Below are positions 34,187 to 40,867 of a stretch of 64,000 nucleotides of DNA, one piece after another. Positions within the stretch are counted from its first letter, which is position 1. Every line of letters starts with the position of its first letter. Source of the stretch: Microbacterium bovistercoris. Its GTDB lineage: Bacteria > Actinomycetota > Actinomycetes > Actinomycetales > Microbacteriaceae. The position numbers and the translations under genes were made by a program. The notes under the pieces were generated by a model, which was not told the DNA's origin, ran no database searches, and saw nothing but the letters and a program-made list of their open reading frames with translations. The stretch spans positions 106,526 to 170,525 of the forward strand of contig NZ_QUAB01000015.1 in assembly GCF_003387575.1 (NCBI RefSeq), in the 5' to 3' direction.

Positions 34187-34189
34187 ATA

Positions 34190-34593
34190 CGGTGGACGCG
34201 AATCGTTCTCCGCGATGTCAACCAGCGTGTCCCTAAATGAGGACAAGACGGGAACAACCCCGCTGGAGCAGAGGTAGGGTGGCGCGGACCGCTTCTTATG
34301 ACTCATCCGGCCCGCGTCAGCATCGCGGCTGAGTAATCGAATCTCGATAACCTCCATGACCTCCAACGTCCGTCCCACATCGACCGGACGCCGTTCGCAG
34401 GATGGCGGTCGTGTCCGAGTACTTCGCGTCGTCGGTCCGCAGGATGTGCGCGAATCAAAGTTGTGCGGTCACGTTCCTGCCACGCGGAACGGACAGCCCC
34501 TCGGACTGGCCGCAGAAGTTACGAGATGTGCGGTCGTAGGCCCTCTGTATCCAGCGCTACAAATCGTCGCCGATGTCGTCCGTCCGCGAGCGC
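34190..34593. other. Non-coding stretch upstream of the HEPN cassette
   Basis: About 400 bp of lower-GC sequence between the cassette promoter and repeat copy 3. AGGACAAGA occurs both in the operator palindrome and at about 34238. No convincing gene, RNA or other repeat is seen. Confidence 0.4.
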
Positions 34594-34624
34594 TCAGACG
34601 TTAAACCGGAACTCCACCACGTCA
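34594..34624 (-). repeat. ychF-tail repeat copy 3
   Basis: 29 of 31 positions match the ychF end by eye. It shares a further extension (an ACCG-TTAG-CGGT-like palindrome, 34631-34641) with copy 2. It follows the broken kinase gene. Confidence 0.8.
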
Positions 34625-34632
34625 CGTCGCCG

Positions 34633-35024
34633 TTAGCGGTCACCGACGTAGAGCACGTCGGCGCGTTCCCGTGGGAAGAAGTTGCTCTCGAAGTCGAGCT
34701 CATTGGGAACCCAGACTTCGTTCCAGAGCCGGATGAAGTCGCGGCCGAGCGCTTCATCGCGCCGCATCCCCCGCTCCTGAGCCGTTTCGAGCGGGATATC
34801 GACCCATACGCTCAGATCGAGAAAGGGCAGAGCCTCGGGATGAAGCAGCCCGACAAGGTCGACCAGTAGGACGTCTCCCGTCGGCGCTGGTTCAGGTTCT
34901 CCGTGCTCTTACCAGATCCCGCAAATCCTGACACACCCACGACCACTGGCCGCCCGAGATGCCGGAGTTTCCGTTCAACGCGCGCTGTCAGAGACGCGAT
35001 GTCCTGAACCTCTGCCTGCGTCAT
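34633..35024 (-). pseudogene. Uridine kinase-like P-loop gene with internal deletion
   Basis: The 5' part encodes RPVVVGVSGFAGSGKST, a clear P-loop. Directly after it the sequence jumps, in another frame, to GEPEPAPTGDVLLVDLVGLL, HPEALPFLDLSVWVDIPLET and FFPRERADVLYVGDR, which is the C-terminal half of nucleoside kinases. The whole middle (nucleoside-binding and lid regions) is missing and the frame is lost at the junction. The ATG overlaps the higA stop by four bases, so it once formed a three-gene unit with higBA. Confidence 0.75.
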
Positions 35025-35320
35025 GCTGCCTGCAACGGCGTGATCGCAGCGATCTGCTCAGACACACGATCTTCGGCAAGCTCCAGCTCGTACCGCGTCT
35101 GCAGATTGAGCCAGAACTGCGGCGCCACACCGAAGTAACGTCCCAGCCGAAGCGCCGTGTCGGCCGTGATCGCACGCTTGCCGTGCACGATCTCATTGAT
35201 CCGTCGGGGCGGCACGCCGATGGCCACGGCCAGCTTGTTCTGTGTGATCTCGAACCCCTTGATGAAGTCCTCCATCAGCACCTCGCCCGGATGGATCGGC
35301 GGGTAGAGCTTCTCAGACAT
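35021..35320 (-). CDS. higA: HigA-type antitoxin
   Basis: A 99-residue helix-turn-helix antitoxin. IHPGEVLMEDFIKGFEITQ is the HigA N-terminal pattern, and the HTH spans NKLAVAIGVPPRRINEIVHG. It neutralises HigB and represses the operon. It follows higB by nine bases (toxin-first order typical of HigBA) and overlaps the broken kinase gene by four bases. Confidence 0.9.
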   Translation of the reverse strand: MSEKLYPPIHPGEVLMEDFIKGFEITQNKLAVAIGVPPRRINEIVHGKRAITADTALRLGRYFGVAPQFWLNLQTRYELELAEDRVSEQIAAITPLQAA

Positions 35321-35329
35321 GATCCCTCC

Positions 35330-35611
35330 TCAGTGGTAGTCGACGATCTCGACATCCTCGGGCCCAGCCTCAGTCCAACGGAAACAGATCCGCCACTGGT
35401 CGTTGATCCGAATGCTGTGCTGACCCGCCCGATCGCCCTTAAGCGCTTCCAGGCGGTTGCCCGGAGGAACTCGTAAGGCGCCGAGCGTCGATGCAGCGTC
35501 GAGAAGATGCAACTTCCGATTCGCCATCTTGTGGATACGCGGATCAATCCTCTTCGCCGGTTCGCGATGCCATACGTGCTCGGTCTCGCGGTCGGCGAAC
35601 GATCTGATCAC
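35330..35611 (-). CDS. higB: HigB/RelE-type toxin
   Basis: A 93-residue ribosome-dependent mRNA interferase fold. Hallmarks are MIRSFADRETEHVW, LHLLDAASTLGALRVPPGN, LEALKGDRAGQHSIRINDQW and RICFRWTEAGPEDVEIVDYH. GTG 35611 follows TAGTAT by six bases, so the transcript is probably leaderless. The short palindrome at 35626-35636 is the likely HigA operator. The pair lies in an island segment and may stabilise it. Confidence 0.9.
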   Translation of the reverse strand: MIRSFADRETEHVWHREPAKRIDPRIHKMANRKLHLLDAASTLGALRVPPGNRLEALKGDRAGQHSIRINDQWRICFRWTEAGPEDVEIVDYH

Positions 35612-35617
35612 AAAGAG

Positions 35618-35623
35618 ATACTA
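35618..35623 (-). promoter_or_regulatory. -10 element of leaderless higBA promoter
   Basis: Minus-strand TAGTAT ends six bases before GTG 35611. Confidence 0.45.
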
Positions 35624-35625
35624 TA

Positions 35626-35636
35626 ACGCAAAGCGT
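35626..35636. promoter_or_regulatory. Candidate HigA operator
   Basis: ACGC-AAA-GCGT is a perfect short palindrome just upstream of the higBA -10 element and next to repeat copy 2. Confidence 0.4.
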
Positions 35637-35644
35637 CAATAACG

Positions 35645-35675
35645 TTAGACGTTAAACCGGAACTCCACGACGTCG
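35645..35675 (-). repeat. ychF-tail repeat copy 2
   Basis: 28 of 31 positions match the ychF end by eye. It reads Asp-Val-Val-Glu-Phe-Arg-Phe-Asn-Val-stop on the minus strand and extends to about 35690 with similarity to copy 3. Confidence 0.8.
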
Positions 35676-35764
35676 CGTCACCGTTAGCGGTGTGCGGAGA
35701 AGCCGCACCGTCCGAAGTGACGACCGCGCAGCGTGCAGTTCCGGGCGGGACATTCGCTGGGCAG

Positions 35765-35770
35765 TACCAT
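35765..35770 (+). promoter_or_regulatory. -10 element of leaderless NTF2-like gene
   Basis: TACCAT ends six bases before ATG 35777. Confidence 0.5.
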
Positions 35771-35776
35771 TGCTGC

Positions 35777-36139
35777 ATGGACAGGGCTGCGCGTATCGCG
35801 AGGTTCATCGACCGCCAGTATGTCTCGGACGAAGGCGATGTCCGACAGAACGTCGAAAGCCTGTTCGCCGCCGACCTTGTCTATCACACGGGCGAGCAGA
35901 CGCTCAGCCGTGAGGATCTTGTCGTCATCGGAACCACGGTGCGGGCGACCCCGCAACGATCCCGGTACATCGAAGCACGAGATTTTGAGCAGCAGGGCGA
36001 TGTCGTTCGATGGCGGCTCTCGGCACACCTGCCCGCGACCGACTCCGAAGACGAGGACCTGCATCAGGAAAGCGTCGTGACCGCGCTCTTCGGCCCAGAC
36101 GAGAAGGTCATCAGGGTGTGGTCAACGCCAGCCGCGTAG
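35777..36139 (+). CDS. SnoaL/NTF2-like protein
   Basis: A 120-residue protein with the NTF2-like cone pattern: helix RIARFIDRQYV, then NVESLFAADLVYHTG, and C-terminal strands VVRWRLSAHLPA and SVVTALFGPDEKVIRVW. SnoaL-type proteins act as small isomerases, cyclases or ligand binders; the role here is unknown. ATG 35777 follows TACCAT by six bases; an in-frame start upstream at 35690 is less likely. It is the only gene in the innermost island segment. Confidence 0.65.
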   Translation: MDRAARIARFIDRQYVSDEGDVRQNVESLFAADLVYHTGEQTLSREDLVVIGTTVRATPQRSRYIEARDFEQQGDVVRWRLSAHLPATDSEDEDLHQESVVTALFGPDEKVIRVWSTPAA

Positions 36140-36286
36140 GTATGCCGAACCTGTCGGGCCCGCCGCCGCGTTTCGCCAGTCCAGGGCGCATGAAAGAAGG
36201 CGGGGCGGGCGGACCATCGACCATGCTTCATGCACAGGACCACGATCCCCAGTAAGAACTAGCCGCGCGACAAGCGCCACACCGCC

Positions 36287-36317
36287 TCAGACGTTGAACC
36301 GGAACTCCACCACGTCG
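36287..36317 (-). repeat. ychF 3' end, reference copy (probable attachment site)
   Basis: These 31 bp encode the last residues of YchF (VVEFRFNV-stop) and are repeated four more times to the left. A gene 3' end that is copied at island borders is typical of a site-specific integration target. Confidence 0.7.
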
Positions 36318-37360
36318 CCGTCCTGCATGACGTAGTCCTTGCCCTCGAGGCGGGCCTTGCCCTTCGCGCGCGCCTCGGCCACCGAGCCGGTGTCGACCAG
36401 GTCCTGGAACGAGATGACCTCGGCCTTGATGAAGCCCTTCTCGAAGTCGGTGTGGATCACGCCGGCGGCCGCGGGGGCCTTGTCGCCCTTGTGGATCGTC
36501 CAGGCGCGCGCCTCCTTCGGGCCCGCCGTGAGATAGGTCTGCAGGCCGAGCGTGTCGAAGCCGATGCGGGCGAGCTGGTCGAGGCCGGACTCGTCCTGCC
36601 CCGTCGAGGCCAGCAGCTCCGCGGCATCCTCCGGATCGAGGTCGATGAGCTCCGACTCGATCTTCGCGTCGAGGAAGATCGCCTGCGCGGGGGCGACGAG
36701 CTCGGCGAGCTCTGCCTTGCGCGCAGCATCCGTCAGCACGGCCTCGTCGACGTTGAAGACGAAGATGACCGGCTTCGAGGTGAGCAGGCCCAGCTCCTTG
36801 ATCGGCGCCAGGTCGATCCCCGACACCGACAGCAGCTGACCGCGCTCGAGCGCGTCCTTCGCGGCGGTTGCGGCCTCGAGCACCGACGGGTCGGCCTTCT
36901 TGCCCCGCACCTCCTTCTCGAACCGCGGGATCGCCTTCTCGAGCGTCTGCAGGTCGGCGAGCATCAGCTCGGCGTTGATGGTCTCCAGATCGCTCTTCGG
37001 GTTGATCGCCCCGTCGACGTGCACCACGTCGTCATCGGCGAAACCACGCACGACCTGCGCGATCGCGTCGGCCTCGCGGATGTTGGCGAGGAACTGGTTG
37101 CCCAGCCCCTCGCCCTCACTGGCGCCGCGCACGATGCCGGCGATGTCGACGAACGACACCGTCGCGGGCAGGATGCGCTCACTGCCGAAGATCTCCGAAA
37201 GCGTGTTCAGCCGCGGGTCGGGCAGGCTCACCACGCCGACGTTCGGCTCGATCGTCGCGAACGGATAGTTCGCCGCGAGCACGTCGTTCTTGGTCAGCGC
37301 GTTGAAGAGGGTGGACTTGCCGACGTTGGGCAGGCCGACGATACCGATAGTGAGAGCCAC
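36287..37360 (-). CDS. ychF: Redox-regulated ATPase YchF (Obg-like)
   Basis: A 357-residue Obg-family P-loop protein that prefers ATP and interacts with ribosomes. GIVGLPNVGKSTLFNALT is the G1 motif, FVDIAGIVRGASEGEGLGN covers G3, and FVFNVDE is the altered G4 region. The C-terminal TGS domain ends GDVVEFRFNV. Length is standard. The 3' end coincides with the island junction and remains intact, as expected if integrating elements restore it. Confidence 0.96.
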   Translation of the reverse strand: MALTIGIVGLPNVGKSTLFNALTKNDVLAANYPFATIEPNVGVVSLPDPRLNTLSEIFGSERILPATVSFVDIAGIVRGASEGEGLGNQFLANIREADAIAQVVRGFADDDVVHVDGAINPKSDLETINAELMLADLQTLEKAIPRFEKEVRGKKADPSVLEAATAAKDALERGQLLSVSGIDLAPIKELGLLTSKPVIFVFNVDEAVLTDAARKAELAELVAPAQAIFLDAKIESELIDLDPEDAAELLASTGQDESGLDQLARIGFDTLGLQTYLTAGPKEARAWTIHKGDKAPAAAGVIHTDFEKGFIKAEVISFQDLVDTGSVAEARAKGKARLEGKDYVMQDGDVVEFRFNV

Positions 37361-37397
37361 GGGAGTCGATTCTACCGGGGCGGACGCCTGCGCCTTC

Positions 37398-38141
37398 TCA
37401 GCCGCGCACCGCGCGGAAGGCCGCGGTGACGTAGGGCAGGTCGATCGTGAGATCGCCGACGACGCCCAGCTCGTCGAAAAGGTCGTTCATACCCCGCTCG
37501 ATACTCGCCTTCTTCTCGTAGGAAGCCGTGATGATGTAGCTGCGCGATCGCGCCATGTGCAGCAGCTGCTCGCGGGTCATGGCGCGCGTCCACTCCCAGC
37601 GCTCGCTCTCCACGCCGCCGAACGGCGCAGCGATCGTGGGGCCGTCGCCTGAGATCATCTCCTCCGCGGGGCTGCCGCTCATGATCAGGGTGAGTCGGCG
37701 CACCCAGTCGACACGCTCGTCACGCACGTTCCAGATCAGTCCGAGCACGCCGCCCGGTCTTACGACCCGGCCGATCTCAGCGGATGCCCGCTCCGGATCG
37801 ACCCAGTGCCAGGCCTGCCCCATGACGACCGCGTCCACTGCGGCATCCGGCAGCGGCAGCGATTCGGCCGTGCCGACGAACGTCGGCACCTGCGGCGACT
37901 GCACGTGCAGGGCAGCCAGCATCTCGGCATCCGGGTCGACGGCGACCACCTCGCCGTCCGCAGCATCCGCGAGCACCCGGGTGAGCTTGCCGGTTCCGGC
38001 GCCCACGTCAGCGACGCGGCGGGCCCCCTCGGGCAGCCGTTCGAGCATCCAGGCGACCGCCTCGAACGGATAGTCCGGGCGCCCCGCCTCATAGCTGCTC
38101 GCCGCTGTTCCGAAGGATGTCGCGCGCTCGCTCATGCTCAT
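37398..38141 (-). CDS. SAM-dependent methyltransferase
   Basis: A 247-residue class I methyltransferase. RVADVGAGTGKLTRVLA is motif I, VVAVDPDAEMLAAL motif II, and VDAVVMGQAWHWVD with PGGVLGLIWNVRDE the later motifs. WHWVD is typical of the UbiE/Methyltransf_11 branch acting on small molecules. The substrate is unknown. A -10 element lies six bases upstream of ATG 38141, so the first of two nearby ATGs is chosen. Confidence 0.87.
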   Translation of the reverse strand: MSMSERATSFGTAASSYEAGRPDYPFEAVAWMLERLPEGARRVADVGAGTGKLTRVLADAADGEVVAVDPDAEMLAALHVQSPQVPTFVGTAESLPLPDAAVDAVVMGQAWHWVDPERASAEIGRVVRPGGVLGLIWNVRDERVDWVRRLTLIMSGSPAEEMISGDGPTIAAPFGGVESERWEWTRAMTREQLLHMARSRSYIITASYEKKASIERGMNDLFDELGVVGDLTIDLPYVTAAFRAVRG

Positions 38142-38147
38142 GTCGCC

Positions 38148-38153
38148 AGCCTA
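38148..38153 (-). promoter_or_regulatory. -10 element of leaderless methyltransferase gene
   Basis: Minus-strand TAGGCT ends six bases before ATG 38141. Confidence 0.55.
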
Positions 38154-38200
38154 CGGCGCGCCTCTGACGCGTGCGAGCGGCGGGAGGAGAGAGTGAACAC

Positions 38201-38794
38201 GTGGCTCTGGACTTCACTGCGATCGACTTCGAGACGGCGAACTCCAGCCCGGCCTCCCCCTGCCAGGTGGGCCTCGTCCGCGTCCGCGGCGGCGAGGTCG
38301 TCGCGCAGACCGGATGGCTGATCCGCCCGCCCGCGGGCTACGACGACTTCCAGGAGTGGAACGTCCGCATCCACGGCATCCGTCCTGAGGACGTCGTGGG
38401 CGCCCCCAGCTGGGAGGGGCAGATCGACCGGCTGCACGCATTCGCCGGAGACGACGTGCTCGTCGCGCACAACGCCGGTTTCGATCTGAACGTGCTGCGC
38501 CGCTCCTGCCAGGCCACAGGCCTGGATGCGCCGAACTACCGCTCGCTGTGCTCGCTGGCCGTGGCGCGCAAGACCTACGATCTCGAGTCGTACCGGCTGC
38601 CGAAGGCCGCCGCGGCGGCGGGCTTCGGAGAGTTCCCGCACCACGACGCGCTGGCGGATGCCCGGGCCTGCGCCCAGATCGTCATCGACGCCGCCCGCCG
38701 CGCCGGCGCGGTCGACGTCGATGCGCTCTCGGCAGTGCTGGGCGTCCCCGTGGTCGAGTTCGCGCCGCTGCTCGCGGAGCGCGCCGCAGCCTGA
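38201..38794 (+). CDS. DEDDh 3'-5' exonuclease (DnaQ-like)
   Basis: A 197-residue exonuclease domain protein. FTAIDFETAN carries the first Asp and Glu, HNAGFDLNVL the second Asp, and HHDALADARACAQI the DEDDh His and Asp. It could trim DNA or RNA ends, as in repair or maturation; no polymerase partner is adjacent. GTG 38201 has GGAGGAGAG about ten bases upstream; an in-frame start at 38171 would put extra unconserved residues before the fold. It is convergent with the monooxygenase gene across a palindromic repeat. Confidence 0.85.
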   Translation: MALDFTAIDFETANSSPASPCQVGLVRVRGGEVVAQTGWLIRPPAGYDDFQEWNVRIHGIRPEDVVGAPSWEGQIDRLHAFAGDDVLVAHNAGFDLNVLRRSCQATGLDAPNYRSLCSLAVARKTYDLESYRLPKAAAAAGFGEFPHHDALADARACAQIVIDAARRAGAVDVDALSAVLGVPVVEFAPLLAERAAA

Positions 38795-38815
38795 GCGGGT
38801 CTGCCGGGCACCCGC

Positions 38816-38906
38816 GTCGCAGTTCGTTCCGTTCTGCGACCCGACGCGACACTCAGGTCGCAATCGGTCCCGCTCTCGGCGCCGTAGAGCGGGACGAACT
38901 GCGACC
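38816..38906. repeat. Complex palindrome between convergent genes
   Basis: GTCGCAGTTCGT near 38816 pairs with ACGAACTGCGAC near 38894-38905, and an intermediate copy (38855-38875, AGGTCGCA...GTCCCGCTC) pairs 18 of 21 with 38886-38906. Three related arms lie in 91 bp between the exonuclease and monooxygenase genes. It may serve as a bidirectional terminator or be a REP-like repeat. Confidence 0.7.
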
Positions 38907-38927
38907 TGGGCGGGGCGCTGCGGCCGA

Positions 38928-40169
38928 TCAGCGCACCGGCTCGCTCATCTCGACCGTCGGAAGGGCGAGCTCCGTGCCGCCAGCGGCGAAAGCTCGGCGC
39001 ATGAGCGGGCGGAACGGCTTCGAGAGCGTCACGCGGACCAGCATCCTGGACACTGCAGCACCGAATCGACTCGCCGGCACCATCCGCTCGATGCCGCCGT
39101 ACGGGATCTTCTTCCCCACCTCGGCGAAGGGCGCGATGTCGGCCGCGTATGCCGCCAGGGCACCGGGCAGGTCGTCGGGCCGCGCCACGATCCGAGCGGC
39201 AAGCAGATGGGCGCCGATCAGTGCCGTCGCCGTACCCATCCCCGTCATGGGAGATCCGCACGACGCCGCGTCGCCGAGCAGCACCACGCGGCCGGCCACG
39301 GGCGAATCGAGATCGATGCGGACCAGTTCGTCGAAGTAGAAGTCGTCAGCATCGGCCATCGCGTCGATGATCGTGTCGGCGTGCCATCCCGCACCTTCGA
39401 GCAGTTCGCTGATGAGCGCCTGCTGCGTACCCCTGTCGCCCCGGAGCGCCGGATTGCGATCCGCGCGGATCGTGAGGATCGCCTTCGACGTCGACGGGTC
39501 TCGATCCGGACGGATGCCGAAGGCGATGCCCGGTACGAACCGCATCGTGAACCAGCCGTCCTCGATGTCGGCGGGCGTGGGCAGGGTGAAGAACGCGGCG
39601 TAGCCACCGAGAGCATGCGCGAACCGCTCCTCCGCGCCGAAGGCCAGACGTCTCGTCGCGGAGTGCACACCGTCGGCGCCGACCACGAGGTCGTACCGTT
39701 CCGACGCCGCGCGCTCGAAGGAGACGTCGACGGCGTCGTCGTGCTGCTCCAGGGCCGTGATCCGGTCCCCGTACCGCACCTCGAGCAGCCCGGGGGCATC
39801 GGCATCGGCCTCGGCGAGACTCTCCCTGAGCACCTCGGCGAGGTCCCCGCGGGCGATCTCGATCTCCGCGACGGCCCCGTTCCCGTCGAAGTCCGCCATC
39901 GACATCCGTCCGAAGACCCTCCCGCGGGCGTCCACGTACGACATCCCGATCTCGTGCACTCGCCGCCGTTCGATGCCCGGCAGCAGCCCCATCCGCTCGG
40001 CCACCTCGCGGCTCGCGCCGCGCAGGTCGACGGCCTGCCCGCCCGGTCGCGGTGCCGCGGCGCGCTCGACGACGGTGGTGCGGATGCCGGCCCTGATCAG
40101 CTGCAGTGCGAGGGCGAGGCCGGCGATGCCGGCTCCCGAGACCAGGACGCGGGGTGTGGTGGTGCTCAT
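38928..40169 (-). CDS. FAD-dependent monooxygenase
   Basis: A 413-residue class A flavoprotein hydroxylase. VLVSGAGIAGLALALQL is the FAD dinucleotide fold, DLVVGADGVHSATR the DG motif contacting FAD and NAD(P)H, and VVLLGDAASCGSPMTGMGTA the GD motif. Closest in style to TetX/UbiH-like oxygenases that modify antibiotics or aromatic compounds. AGGGAGAG precedes ATG 40169. It is divergent from a TetR gene with shared operators, so it is probably induced by a ligand of that regulator. Confidence 0.88.
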   Translation of the reverse strand: MSTTTPRVLVSGAGIAGLALALQLIRAGIRTTVVERAAAPRPGGQAVDLRGASREVAERMGLLPGIERRRVHEIGMSYVDARGRVFGRMSMADFDGNGAVAEIEIARGDLAEVLRESLAEADADAPGLLEVRYGDRITALEQHDDAVDVSFERAASERYDLVVGADGVHSATRRLAFGAEERFAHALGGYAAFFTLPTPADIEDGWFTMRFVPGIAFGIRPDRDPSTSKAILTIRADRNPALRGDRGTQQALISELLEGAGWHADTIIDAMADADDFYFDELVRIDLDSPVAGRVVLLGDAASCGSPMTGMGTATALIGAHLLAARIVARPDDLPGALAAYAADIAPFAEVGKKIPYGGIERMVPASRFGAAVSRMLVRVTLSKPFRPLMRRAFAAGGTELALPTVEMSEPVR

Positions 40170-40188
40170 CTTCGACTCTCCCTGTTTT

Positions 40189-40200
40189 AGACGCTTGTCT
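40189..40200. promoter_or_regulatory. TetR operator candidate 1
   Basis: AGAC-GCTT-GTCT, a 4-4-4 palindrome 20 bp upstream of the monooxygenase start. Confidence 0.6.
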
Positions 40201-40225
40201 GACACGACTGTTCTACTCTGATCTG

Positions 40226-40250
40226 AGACGAATGTCTAGCACGAATGTCT
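40226..40250. promoter_or_regulatory. TetR operator candidates 2 and 3
   Basis: AGAC-GAAT-GTCT (40226-40237) is the second palindrome, with its centre 37 bp from the first; ACGAATGTCT (40241-40250) repeats three quarters of it. Both lie just upstream of the TetR -10 element, which suits autorepression and control of the divergent monooxygenase. Confidence 0.6.
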
Positions 40251-40260
40251 GAACTTGTTC

Positions 40261-40266
40261 TAGAGT
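40261..40266 (+). promoter_or_regulatory. -10 element of leaderless tetR-family gene
   Basis: TAGAGT ends six bases before ATG 40273. Confidence 0.55.
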
Positions 40267-40272
40267 GGGGGC

Positions 40273-40839
40273 ATGGGCAATCGTGAGGACCTGCTGGCCG
40301 GCGCGCGGAAGGTGATCTTCGAGCGCGGAGTGGCAAAGGCCACGGCGCGCGACATCGCCGGCGCGGCCGGAGTCAGCCTTGCCGCGATCGGCTACCACTT
40401 CGGATCCAAGGAGCAGCTGATCACCGAGGCGCTCACCCAGTCACTGGGAACGGGGATCGGCGACCGGATGGATGCCGCGCTGCGCGAGACCGCGGCGCTG
40501 CCCCCGCTCGACGCCTTCGCCGCCGTGTGGAACGCGATGCCCGCTGCGTTCGCCGAGAACCGCGAGGCGCTGATCGCCAGCCTGGAGAACGTGGTGCGGA
40601 TGCTGCGCTCCCCCGAGGCCTCGCAGGAGTATGCGGGCGCCATGTCCGAGGCCTATTCCGGAACGGCCGCTCAGCTGCGCGAGACGCGCCCCGAGCTCGA
40701 CGACGCCCAAGCCGAGGCGGTGGCCAAGCTGTACTTCGCGCTGGCACAGAGCCTCGGCATCCTGTGGCTGGTCACCCCGGAGGCCGTGCCGACCGGTGAG
40801 GAGCTCGCCGCCGCGGTCGCCGCGCTCGCCTCCGACTGA
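40273..40839 (+). CDS. TetR family transcriptional regulator
   Basis: A 188-residue repressor. The N-terminal HTH spans ARKVIFERGVAKATARDIAG and VSLAAIGYHFGSKEQLI; the rest is a helical ligand domain. It is transcribed away from the FAD monooxygenase and very probably represses it through the AGAC-N4-GTCT sites between them. The ligand is unknown but may be the monooxygenase substrate. The start is set by the leaderless -10 element. Confidence 0.88.
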   Translation: MGNREDLLAGARKVIFERGVAKATARDIAGAAGVSLAAIGYHFGSKEQLITEALTQSLGTGIGDRMDAALRETAALPPLDAFAAVWNAMPAAFAENREALIASLENVVRMLRSPEASQEYAGAMSEAYSGTAAQLRETRPELDDAQAEAVAKLYFALAQSLGILWLVTPEAVPTGEELAAAVAALASD

Positions 40840-40855
40840 TGTCGGAGGCCCGCGG

Positions 40856-40861
40856 CATCAT
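40856..40861 (+). promoter_or_regulatory. Weak -10 element before rmuC
   Basis: CATCAT ends six bases before ATG 40868; the match is weak but the spacing is the same as in the other leaderless genes. Confidence 0.3.
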
Positions 40862-40867
40862 GGGGAC

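Larger units (their letters stand above)
32341..36317. mobile_element. Genomic island bounded and divided by ychF 3'-end repeats
   Basis: Five direct repeats of the last 31 bp of ychF, all in the same orientation, lie at 32341, 32660, 34594, 35645 and 36287 (the gene itself). They divide the stretch into four segments of about 0.3, 1.9, 1.0 and 0.6 kb, with visibly lower GC in the 1.9-kb one. Contents are accessory: a wHTH/HEPN pair, higBA, a broken kinase gene, a kinase-tail remnant and an NTF2-like gene. The pattern fits stacked integrations at the ychF 3' end. No integrase or transposase gene is present, so the element cannot move by itself now. Confidence 0.7.

Noticed and set aside
34356..34604. 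82-codon plus-strand open frame upstream of the HEPN cassette
   Set aside because: No start signal, runs into the ychF-tail repeat, and has no recognisable sequence.
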